Shown here one piece after another: positions 7,884 to 17,649 of a stretch of 64,000 bases of DNA (its first letter is position 1; each line of letters begins with the position of its first letter). Below the pieces are notes generated by a model. It was not told where the DNA came from. It was given only the letters and a program-made list of their open reading frames with translations, and made no database searches. The translations under genes were made by a program, and so were the position numbers. Origin of the DNA: Rhodocyclaceae bacterium (GTDB lineage: Bacteria > Pseudomonadota > Gammaproteobacteria > Burkholderiales > Rhodocyclaceae); contig JAGWTC010000013.1 in NCBI GenBank assembly GCA_028869135.1, positions 1-64,000 of the forward strand. Direction: 5' to 3'.

Positions 7884-8672
7884 ATGCTGGTCCATCCCCA
7901 ATTCGACCCCATCGCCATCCAGATCGGCCCTTTGGGCGTGCACTGGTACGGTTTGATGTACCTGGCCGGCTTCATTGCCTTTCTCTATCTGGGCAAGCTG
8001 CGCGCAAGGCGCTTTCCGGAGCGCGGATTGACGCCCGAGGCCGTCGACGATCTGCTCACCTATGGCGTACTGGGCGTCGTCATCGGCGGCCGGCTCGGCG
8101 AAGTGCTGTTCTATCAGCCTGGCTATTATCTGGGGCATCCGCTTGAAATTTTTGCCATCTGGAAGGGCGGCATGAGCTTTCATGGCGGTTTCCTTGGCGT
8201 GCTGACGGCGGTTGCCCTGTTTGCCCATCGCCGTGGATTGAAATTCTTTCAGGTCACCGACTTCATCGCACCGCTGGTGCCGCTCGGGCTGATGACGGGA
8301 CGCATCGGCAATTTCATCAACGGCGAACTCTGGGGCCGTCCGGCCGACCCCTCGCTGCCGTGGGCCATGGTGTTCCCTCAACTGCACGACAATATTCCGC
8401 GCCATCCCTCGCAGCTCTACCAGGCGGCCGGCGAAGGCCTGTGCCTGTTCCTCATCCTGTGGCTGTTCACCAACAAGAACCGTCCGGTCGGTGCGGTGTC
8501 CGGCCTGTTCCTGATCGGCTATGGCGTATTCCGTTTTGTCGCCGAGTACTTCCGAGAGCCGGACGCCGGCATCTTCGGGCACTCGTATGTGATCAGCATG
8601 GGCCAGTGGCTGTCCTTGCCCATGGTTTTGCTCGGCATCTACTTCATGGTGCGGGCCTACAAGCAGAAATGA
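7884..8672 (+). CDS. lgt: Prolipoprotein diacylglyceryl transferase
   Basis: Inner-membrane enzyme that moves diacylglycerol from phosphatidylglycerol onto the lipobox cysteine of prolipoproteins. It has 262 residues and several membrane segments. The signature [11 protein letters not shown] and the phosphatidylglycerol-binding stretch [13 protein letters not shown] are present. The start [15 protein letters not shown] is the family N-terminus, although no strong Shine-Dalgarno is visible. The stop overlaps the next ATG (ATGA), so the VOC protein is probably co-translated. Confidence 0.96.
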   Translation: MLVHPQFDPIAIQIGPLGVHWYGLMYLAGFIAFLYLGKLRARRFPERGLTPEAVDDLLTYGVLGVVIGGRLGEVLFYQPGYYLGHPLEIFAIWKGGMSFHGGFLGVLTAVALFAHRRGLKFFQVTDFIAPLVPLGLMTGRIGNFINGELWGRPADPSLPWAMVFPQLHDNIPRHPSQLYQAAGEGLCLFLILWLFTNKNRPVGAVSGLFLIGYGVFRFVAEYFREPDAGIFGHSYVISMGQWLSLPMVLLGIYFMVRAYKQK

Positions 8673-9157
8673 GCCGGCCCTTCCGCATTCTCGGCGTGCA
8701 CCACATCGCCGTCGGCAACGCCGACCTGGCGCGTCTGCGCCATCTGTGGGGCGATGTCCTGGGGCTTTCTCTCGGCGCGCCTTTCGCGCTCGAATCCGAA
8801 AATGTGCGGGGCTGCATCGCGCGGCTTGAAACCGGGGCCCATACGGTGGAGGTCGACCTCTTGCAGCCGCTCGATGCGGGCAGGAAGCCGGCGCCGCATC
8901 TGCCGCCCTTGAACCACATCGCCTTCTGGGTGGATCGCCTCGCCGAGGCGGTCGAGTGGCTCTCCGCACAGGGCGTGCGCTTTACGCCGGGCGGCATACG
9001 CCGCGGCGCCGAAGGGCGCGAGATGGCCTTCATTCACCCCAAGGCCAGCGAGGAGTTTCCGGTCGGCGGCGAGGGCGTGATGATAGAGCTGGTGCAGGCG
9101 CCGCCTGCGGTGATTGCGGCGTACGCGACGATAGCGGACGCGACTAGAACGGCCTGA
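8669..9157 (+). CDS. VOC-superfamily protein, methylmalonyl-CoA epimerase-like
   Basis: A 162-residue protein with two beta-alpha-beta-beta-beta modules of the vicinal oxygen chelate fold. Putative metal ligands are His in [10 protein letters not shown] (module 1), His in LNHIAFWV (module 2) and Glu in GVMIELVQ. The segment [10 protein letters not shown] resembles the FLHPK region of methylmalonyl-CoA epimerase, but the substrate is not established. The start overlaps the lgt stop by four bases. Its 3' end overlaps the convergent radical SAM gene by 14 bases. Confidence 0.82.
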   Translation: MSRPFRILGVHHIAVGNADLARLRHLWGDVLGLSLGAPFALESENVRGCIARLETGAHTVEVDLLQPLDAGRKPAPHLPPLNHIAFWVDRLAEAVEWLSAQGVRFTPGGIRRGAEGREMAFIHPKASEEFPVGGEGVMIELVQAPPAVIAAYATIADATRTA

Positions 9158-10061
9158 TCCACACCGGGCGCAGCTGCGCCTGCTCAGGTGCCTTGATGGC
9201 GGTGTCGATCTGTGTCAGCAACGCCGCCTTGTCCTTGCCCAGCGTGCCCTTGAGCGCCAGCTGGTTGGAGGCGTGGTCGCTGCGGAAAACGGTCTGGTCG
9301 AGCTCCAGCGCGCCGACGAAGGTGCGCAGTTCCTTGAAGCGTGCATGCTGCTCCATGTGTTCGTAAACGCCGCCGTGCTCGACATAGCCGGCCTCGAAGC
9401 GCGCTTGACCATGCGGATGGTTGATCACCAGCGACGACAGATATTCGGGTTGGGTTTCGTTGGCGAGCTTCGCCGAATTCAATGCGTGCTGCTCGCTGTA
9501 GCGTTTTCCGCCGACGCCGTTGATGATCATGACCGAACGCTTGATGCCGGCCGCGCGCAAGTCGTTGAGCGCCTTGACGGTGCCGGCGTGGGTGTCGCCC
9601 TTGCGAATACTTTCGAGCACGAAATCGTCGCCGGATTCGGCGCCCATGTAGATCAGCTTCAGGCCCGCCTCGCGCAGCTGCGCGAGCTCCTCCACCGATT
9701 TTCCGCGCAGATTGAAGGACGAGCAATAGGACGAGACGCGATCGACCGTCGGCAGGTGCGTGCGTATCAGCTCGAGAATTCGCAGCAGGCGCCGCGTCGA
9801 TAGCGACATGGCGTCGCCGTCGGCCAGAAAGACGCGGCGCACGCCCTCAAGATGTGCGCCAGCCCAGGCGATCTCGGCTTCCACGTCGGCATCGGCTTTC
9901 AGCGAAAACTTCTTCTGTGGCTGGGTGTACATGTCGCAATAGCTGCACTTGTTCCAGCTGCAGCCGTTGGTGACCTGGAAGATCAGCGAGCGCGCCTCGC
10001 TCGGCGGGCGAAATAGCGGCTCGATATAGCTGATCGGCGAGTTGACATAGGGCGACCACAT
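9144..10061 (-). CDS. Radical SAM protein with CX4CX2C cluster motif
   Basis: A 305-residue radical SAM enzyme of unknown reaction. The cluster cysteines are Cys34, Cys39 and Cys42 (GCSWNKCSYC), spaced CX4CX2C rather than the usual CX3CX2C; TNGCSWNKC-type motifs occur in one COG1032-like group. Further along are FLADGDAM, the YMGAESGDD strand typical of the radical SAM barrel, and VMIINGVGG. No B12-binding domain or extra cluster motif is seen. recQ lies 9 bases upstream and is probably co-transcribed. Substrate unknown. Confidence 0.85.
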   Translation of the reverse strand: MWSPYVNSPISYIEPLFRPPSEARSLIFQVTNGCSWNKCSYCDMYTQPQKKFSLKADADVEAEIAWAGAHLEGVRRVFLADGDAMSLSTRRLLRILELIRTHLPTVDRVSSYCSSFNLRGKSVEELAQLREAGLKLIYMGAESGDDFVLESIRKGDTHAGTVKALNDLRAAGIKRSVMIINGVGGKRYSEQHALNSAKLANETQPEYLSSLVINHPHGQARFEAGYVEHGGVYEHMEQHARFKELRTFVGALELDQTVFRSDHASNQLALKGTLGKDKAALLTQIDTAIKAPEQAQLRPVWIRPF

Positions 10062-10070
10062 GCCCGTATT

Positions 10071-12017
<1,947 letters not shown>

Positions 12018-12093
12018 GATTGCGGCGGGCCGCAATCATGCCATGTTCAGTCCCGTTCCTCCAGTCCTGCGAATGGCGTCGAAGGCTCGGGCC

Positions 12094-15000
12094 TTACTGC
12101 CCGATGAATCTCTTCTTGCCGCCGCCGGCACGCTCCATGGCCCACACATAGAGCGTGGGCAGCACGAACAGGGTCAGCAGCGTCGCGCTGACGAGGCCGC
12201 CGATGACGACCACCGCGAGCGGCTTCTGGGTTTCCGAGCCGATGGCGGTGGAGATGGCCATCGGGAAGAGACCCAGCATGGCCAGCAACGCGGTCATCAG
12301 CACGGTGCGCAAACGGTTGAGCGACCCTTGCAGCGCAGCCACCCGTACCGGCATGCCGGAGGCGACGAGCTGGTTGAAGTGGCTGATCATCACCACTCCG
12401 TTCAGTACGGCCTGGCCGAACAGTGCGATGAAGCCGATCGCCGCCGATACCGAAAGAGGAATGTCGGTGAGAAAGAGGGCGACGATGCCGCCTACCATGG
12501 CGAAGGGAATATTGACGATGATCAGCGTGGCGCTGGAAAGCGAACTGAAGGCATTCACCAGCAGCAAGAAGATCAGCAGGATGGATAGCGGGACGACCCA
12601 GGACAGGCGCGCCATGGCGCGCTCCTGATTCTCGAACTCGCCGGACCAGGTGATGCGATAGCCTTCCGGCAGATGAATATTGGCGGCGACGGCCTTTTGC
12701 ATGTCGGCGACGACGCTGCCCATGTCGCGGTCCTTGATGAAGATGGCGACCGAAAGCACGCGGCTGCCATTTTCGCGGGCGATGTTCATGGCGCCGCTCG
12801 CCATCGTGAAGTCGGCGAGCTCCTCTAGCCGGACGAAGGCACCGTCGGGGGTGGTGATGGGGATGCGCTTGAGCCGTTCCAGCTCGCGATCCTGATCCGA
12901 CAGGCGTACGGTGACGGCGAAACGCCGTTCGCCTTCCCATATGTAAGTCGTGTCCTTGCCGGCCAGCGCGGTCTCGATGACCTCCTCGATATCGCCTATG
13001 GCCAGGCCATAGCGTGCGGCACGGCTGCGGTTGATGTCTATGCGGTATTGCGGCAGCTGGCCATTGCGGTCGATCACGGCGCGATCCACGCCAGCGACCG
13101 AATGAACCTGGCCGAGAACGCCCTTGCCGATCTCCTGGAGCTTGTCGAGATCGTCGCCCGTTACCTTGATGATGATCTGTCCGACAATTTGCGAAATGCT
13201 TTCCAGCACGTTGTCGCGGATCGGTTGCCCGAAAGAGACGCCGATACCCGGAATCGACTCGACGTTTCTCTCCATCTCGTCGAGCAAATCCCTTTTCTTC
13301 TTGCCTGGCCGCCACTCGTCTTCGGGCTTCAGTTCGACCAGCGCTTCAACCTGACTGGCGATCTTCGGGTCGGTGCCGTCTTCGGGGCGGCCGAGTTTTG
13401 ATGTGATGGTCTTGACCTCGGGAACCGCCATCACCGCCATCCGGACGCGCCGCGCTACCGATTGTGCGTCGGTAATCGAAGTCGAGGGATGCAAGGTCAC
13501 GTTGAGCCAGATGGAGCCTTCGTTGAGTTCGGGGAGAAACTCGCTGCCCAGCATCGGAACCAGCGCAAAACTGGCGGCAAGCGCGGCGACTGCGGCGATG
13601 AAGACCTTCTTGCTGTTGTTGAGGGCCTTTTCAAGCGCCGGTTGGTACCAGCCCTTGATTTTCTGGACCAGCTTGACATCGCCGTGCGGCAGATTCTTCT
13701 TGAGCAGCCAGTGCAGGAGCAGTGGCACCAGGGTCAGCGAGATGATCAGGGAGGTGACCAGCGCCGAAGTCACGGACCAGGCCATGGGCGAGAAAATCCG
13801 CCCCTCGTGGCGCTGCAGCGTGAAGATCGGAATATGGGCCGAGATGATGATAATCATCGAAAACAGGGTCGGCCGGCCGACTTCGGCGGCGGCGTCGATG
13901 ATTTCATGCACACGGTTGCGGCCTTCGAGCTTGCCCTGATAGGTCGATAAGCGATGGAAAACGTTCTCGACCACGATGACCGCGCCATCGACGATGATGC
14001 CGAAGTCCATGGCGCCGAGACTGAGCAGGTTGGCCGGGATGCCGACGATAGTGAGACCAATGAACGTGCCGAGCAGCGACAGCGGAATCACCAGCGCAAC
14101 AATGGCGGCCGCACGGAAATTGCCGAGGAAGATGAACAGCACCAAGCAGACCAGCATCGCACCTTCGACGAGATTGTGGAAGACCGTGTGCATGGTCTTG
14201 TCGATCAGCCAGGAGCGATCGTAGAAGGGCTCGACGGTGACGCCTGGCGGCAGCGAAGTGGCGCGGATGTCGTCGATCTTGTCCTTCAGGGCGTCCAGCA
14301 CGACCGACGCATTTTCGCCCTTGCGCATGAGCACGATGCCGTAAACGATGTCGTCGTTCTCGTTTTGTCCGGCCACGCCCTGGCGCGGCATTTCGCCGAT
14401 GACGACCTTGGCGACGTCGCCGACCTTGATCGGCGTCCCGTTGCGCGCCGTGATGACGACGTTCTCGATATCTTCCGCCCCCCGCAGCAGGCCGATTCCG
14501 CGGATCAGGTACTGCTGGCTGCCGTATTCGACGTAGCCGCCGCCCGCGTTGGAGTTGGACTGGCCGAGTGCGGCGGCGAGCTGATTGATGGAAACCTTGG
14601 TGTCGCGCAGGCGGCCGAGGTCCGGCTGCACTTCGTAGGTCTTGATGCCGCCGCCAAAGCTGACGACATCGGCGACCCCGGGTACGGTCTTGAGCTGGCG
14701 CTCCATGATCCAGTTCTGCAAGGTGCGCAGTTCGACCGGCGTCAGGTGATCGCCCTTGAGCCGGTAGCGATAGACCTCTGAGATCGCGGAGGTCAATGCC
14801 GCCAGTTCAGGCTTTACTCCGTCAGGCAGGTCGGCCGTCTGCAAACGCTCCATCACCTGGGCCCGGGCGAAGTAATCATTCGCCTTGTCGTTGAACGTGA
14901 CGGTCAGAAACGACAGGCCGAATTGCGTATGAGAAAACACGCGCACCGCATTGGGCAGCCCGGACAGCGCCACCTCGATGGGAATGGTGACCTGTTTTTC

Positions 15001-15183
15001 CACTTCCTCGGCCGCACGGCCGGGGTAGAGCGTAATGACGGTAACCTGGATGTCGGAGACGTCCGGGAAGGCTTCGATCGGCAGGTTCTTGAAGGCGATG
15101 ACGCCCCCGCCGACGAGCAGCAACGCGCCAAGCGCCACGAACAGCGGTTTGAGCAGAGAGAAACGAACGATGCTGCGCAGCAT
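12094..15183 (-). CDS. czcA: CzcA-type heavy-metal efflux RND transporter
   Basis: Inner-membrane proton-driven pump of the HME-RND family, 1029 residues, exporting divalent or monovalent metal cations through a CzcB adaptor and CzcC outer-membrane channel. The fourth membrane helix contains DFGIIVDGAVIVVEN, whose two Asp and one Glu form the HME proton relay. A typical N-terminus (MLRSIVRFSLLKPLFVALGA) and two large periplasmic loops are present. Its start shares one base with the czcB stop (TAATG). The metal cannot be assigned firmly; the motif suits the Co/Zn/Cd group but also Ni. Confidence 0.93.
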   Translation of the reverse strand: MLRSIVRFSLLKPLFVALGALLLVGGGVIAFKNLPIEAFPDVSDIQVTVITLYPGRAAEEVEKQVTIPIEVALSGLPNAVRVFSHTQFGLSFLTVTFNDKANDYFARAQVMERLQTADLPDGVKPELAALTSAISEVYRYRLKGDHLTPVELRTLQNWIMERQLKTVPGVADVVSFGGGIKTYEVQPDLGRLRDTKVSINQLAAALGQSNSNAGGGYVEYGSQQYLIRGIGLLRGAEDIENVVITARNGTPIKVGDVAKVVIGEMPRQGVAGQNENDDIVYGIVLMRKGENASVVLDALKDKIDDIRATSLPPGVTVEPFYDRSWLIDKTMHTVFHNLVEGAMLVCLVLFIFLGNFRAAAIVALVIPLSLLGTFIGLTIVGIPANLLSLGAMDFGIIVDGAVIVVENVFHRLSTYQGKLEGRNRVHEIIDAAAEVGRPTLFSMIIIISAHIPIFTLQRHEGRIFSPMAWSVTSALVTSLIISLTLVPLLLHWLLKKNLPHGDVKLVQKIKGWYQPALEKALNNSKKVFIAAVAALAASFALVPMLGSEFLPELNEGSIWLNVTLHPSTSITDAQSVARRVRMAVMAVPEVKTITSKLGRPEDGTDPKIASQVEALVELKPEDEWRPGKKKRDLLDEMERNVESIPGIGVSFGQPIRDNVLESISQIVGQIIIKVTGDDLDKLQEIGKGVLGQVHSVAGVDRAVIDRNGQLPQYRIDINRSRAARYGLAIGDIEEVIETALAGKDTTYIWEGERRFAVTVRLSDQDRELERLKRIPITTPDGAFVRLEELADFTMASGAMNIARENGSRVLSVAIFIKDRDMGSVVADMQKAVAANIHLPEGYRITWSGEFENQERAMARLSWVVPLSILLIFLLLVNAFSSLSSATLIIVNIPFAMVGGIVALFLTDIPLSVSAAIGFIALFGQAVLNGVVMISHFNQLVASGMPVRVAALQGSLNRLRTVLMTALLAMLGLFPMAISTAIGSETQKPLAVVVIGGLVSATLLTLFVLPTLYVWAMERAGGGKKRFIGQ

Positions 15184-16310
15184 TATTTGCGCACCGTCGT
15201 GCTGATGAGCTGTTGCAGCAGCAGGGCTCCTTCGGAAACTACCTTTTCGCCGGACTTCAAGCCGGCGCGGACACGCATGCTGCCGAAACCCGAGTCTTCA
15301 GCCTTCACCGTCTGCCGACGATACTTCCCCGGCGCGTCCTCGACGAAGACGTACTGCGTCTTGTCGAGAAGAATGACGGTGCTTGCCGGGACACGAATGA
15401 ATTCGCCGCGGTTCACCACGACCTCTGCGGTGGTGAACATTTCCGCCTTGAGCCGGCGGTCCTTGTTGTCCACCAGCGCACGTGCCCGGATGCGGCGGCT
15501 GTCGGGGTCGACGAAATCGGAGACATGCTCGATCGTGGCTTCGCGCGTTTCGTCGCCGAGCGTGGCAATCCTCAGGGTGGCCTTCATCCCGGGCTGAACC
15601 GCGCCGATCGCGTTTTCAGGCAGATCGAGGTTGACCCACAGCCGGCTGGGGTCTGAAATCACGAACAGCGCCGTGTCGCTGGCATCCGCACGCACCTCCT
15701 GGCCCGGATTGGCATTGCGCTCGACCACGATGCCGGCGATCGGTGCGCGCAGCGCAAACTTCTGGTCGACACCATTGCCGCTGGCACCGTAGGCGCGAGT
15801 GCGCGCCGCAGTGCGGTTGCGTTCGGCACCGGCGCGGGCGTAGTCGGCTTCGGTCTGTTCGAGGTCCTTGTCGGCAATGACGCCGGCCTTGTGCAGTTCG
15901 CGCGCACGCTCGATCGCCTTTGCGGCGACGGAGAAATCTGCGTCGGCCTTGGCCGACTCGGCCTGGGCTGCGCCGAAGTCCGGCGAAGTCAGCAAGGCAA
16001 GCGTATCGCCCGCCTTGACCTGATCTCCAGGTTTTGCGGCGAGCTGGACAATGCGGCCGCCCAGCGGCGCGAAGACGCGCACAGTTCGCGTTTCGTCCCA
16101 GATCAGGCGTCCCGACAGAGGCAGGCGATCTTCGCTGGCGGCCGTGGCAACCATGAGGGTCAGCGCCTTCAACTGAGGGCTGTTGGCCGGAAAGGCGATA
16201 GTCTCCCCGTCTACGCGAGGGCCCTCGGCGATCGGCGCCGGCGCCTTGCCGCAAGCGGTCAGGACAAGGACAGCGGCACCGAGGCCGCACAGGCTAAATG
16301 ACTTCTTCAT
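15183..16310 (-). CDS. czcB: CzcB-type RND membrane fusion lipoprotein
   Basis: Periplasmic adaptor joining CzcA to CzcC, 375 residues from ATG 16310, which overlaps the czcC stop (ATGA). The N-terminus MKKSFSLCGLGAAVLVLTACGK has a lipobox (LTAC), so it is probably anchored to the inner membrane. A barrel-sandwich half-motif (FAPLGGRIVQLAAKPGDQV) precedes an alpha-hairpin (about residues 110-165), followed by APIAGIVVERNANPGQEV, the second lipoyl half, and a beta-barrel. No His-rich N-terminal metal-binding tail is seen. Confidence 0.92.
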   Translation of the reverse strand: MKKSFSLCGLGAAVLVLTACGKAPAPIAEGPRVDGETIAFPANSPQLKALTLMVATAASEDRLPLSGRLIWDETRTVRVFAPLGGRIVQLAAKPGDQVKAGDTLALLTSPDFGAAQAESAKADADFSVAAKAIERARELHKAGVIADKDLEQTEADYARAGAERNRTAARTRAYGASGNGVDQKFALRAPIAGIVVERNANPGQEVRADASDTALFVISDPSRLWVNLDLPENAIGAVQPGMKATLRIATLGDETREATIEHVSDFVDPDSRRIRARALVDNKDRRLKAEMFTTAEVVVNRGEFIRVPASTVILLDKTQYVFVEDAPGKYRRQTVKAEDSGFGSMRVRAGLKSGEKVVSEGALLLQQLISTTVRK

Positions 16311-17560
16311 TCTCGGTTCTGTTCCCATTGGGTGGCCGCCAGCCAGGCGGCGCGAGCTTTGGCATGGTCGGCGCGGGCGGTGACGGCTTCGAGTTCGACG
16401 GCACGCAGGGTGCGACGCGCATCGAGCAGGTCGGTCAGATTGAGTGCGCCTTTCTTGTAGGCGAATTCGCTGGCCGCCCCAACTTCGCGCGCCTGCGGCA
16501 GGGTTTCGGTTTCGACCCGCTGCAGGCGGTCGGTGGCAGCGGCGAGATCGGCGCGCGCGCGCGTGATTTCGGTCGAAACGCCCTGACGCACACGTTCGCT
16601 GTCCTCGATGGTGGCGTAGTAATCGCTTTCGGCACGCGCTCTTTCGCCCTCGTAACCGTAGCGCGCAAAAATCGGAATCGACACCTGCAAGCCGTAGGTG
16701 ACGCCCGATATCGTCGTCGGGTCGCGTTCCACCTGCGCACCGAGGGTGACGTCACGGGTGGTTAGACTGCGCGCCAGCTCGCGACGGCGTTCGCTGGCCT
16801 GGATGCGCGAGCCGGCGGCAAGCACGTCGGGGCGGCTGTCCAGCGTCCGGCCGGCGGCCGCCAGGTCGGAATTTTCCAGCGCCGGCCAGTCGATGACAGG
16901 CTCAAGATTTTTCAGGTCGGGTTCGCCCAGCAGAAAGGCGACATCGGCACGTGCCTTTTCGTAGTCGGCGAGGGCCCCGCGGGCATCGTTTTCGGCGCGC
17001 AGCGCTTCGATGCGCAGACGGCTGGCCTCGACGCGCGAGACGTCGCCAAGCTTGAGGCGCAGGTCGGTAGCGACCATGCCGCGCTTGTATAGGCCCGCAG
17101 TTTCGCCGAGCAGACGCTTCTTCTCGGCGGCGGCGAGCCAGTCGAACCATGCCTGATGCAGCGCCAGGCGCTGCTGTCGGCGCGCATCGGCGTAGTCGGC
17201 ACGCGCCGCCTGCGCCAGCGCCTCGGCGCCGGTGCGGCGCAATTCGCGGCGATTGCCCCGCTCGATCGGTTGCTGGACCAGCAGCGTCTGATCCAGACGC
17301 TTGTCACCCAGCGAGCCGCCGCCCAGACCGTTGCGGGGGCTGTAGTTGGTGGCGCTGTAGGTCACGGTCGGATTGGGGGCCTGACCCGCAATGGTGATAT
17401 CCGCCGTTGCACCTTCAAGTGCACGGCGGGCGGCAACGACAGCGTGATTGGATTGCAGTAACTGCGTTTCAGCCTGCTGCAGCGTCAGCGGCGCGGCGTA
17501 CAACGAAACGGGACCCAACAGCAGCGCAGAGAACAGGAACGACCGTAGACGGAAGTGCAC
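16307..17560 (-). CDS. czcC: CzcC-type outer membrane efflux protein
   Basis: TolC-family outer-membrane channel of the metal efflux complex, first gene of the czcCBA operon. From GTG 17560 it has 417 residues with signal peptide HFRLRSFLFSALLLGPVSLYA then APLTLQQAETQLLQSN. An in-frame TTG at 17611 would add a poorly fitting N-terminal tail. Neither has a good ribosome-binding site, so the start is tentative. Two OEP repeats are visible (about residues 25-215 and 225-410). Confidence 0.88.
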   Translation of the reverse strand: MHFRLRSFLFSALLLGPVSLYAAPLTLQQAETQLLQSNHAVVAARRALEGATADITIAGQAPNPTVTYSATNYSPRNGLGGGSLGDKRLDQTLLVQQPIERGNRRELRRTGAEALAQAARADYADARRQQRLALHQAWFDWLAAAEKKRLLGETAGLYKRGMVATDLRLKLGDVSRVEASRLRIEALRAENDARGALADYEKARADVAFLLGEPDLKNLEPVIDWPALENSDLAAAGRTLDSRPDVLAAGSRIQASERRRELARSLTTRDVTLGAQVERDPTTISGVTYGLQVSIPIFARYGYEGERARAESDYYATIEDSERVRQGVSTEITRARADLAAATDRLQRVETETLPQAREVGAASEFAYKKGALNLTDLLDARRTLRAVELEAVTARADHAKARAAWLAATQWEQNRE

Positions 17561-17611
17561 GAAACAGAGGTGCCGGAAGCTAGGGATGATAGGGGATTCT
17601 AGAGATTGCAA

Positions 17612-17628
17612 CTGTCAGTAAGCTGTCA
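17612..17628 (-). promoter_or_regulatory. Pho-box-like direct repeat upstream of czcCBA
   Basis: CTGTCA at 17612-17617 recurs at 17623-17628 with an 11-base period and is followed by CT, matching the layout of the PhoB box (CTGTCAT-A-A/T-A-CTGTCA). On the coding strand of czc it reads TGACAG-N5-TGACAG. OmpR/PhoB-family regulators bind such direct repeats. No regulator gene lies next to the operon. Confidence 0.45.
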
Positions 17629-17649
17629 CTAGTGATTCAAATGAAAACC

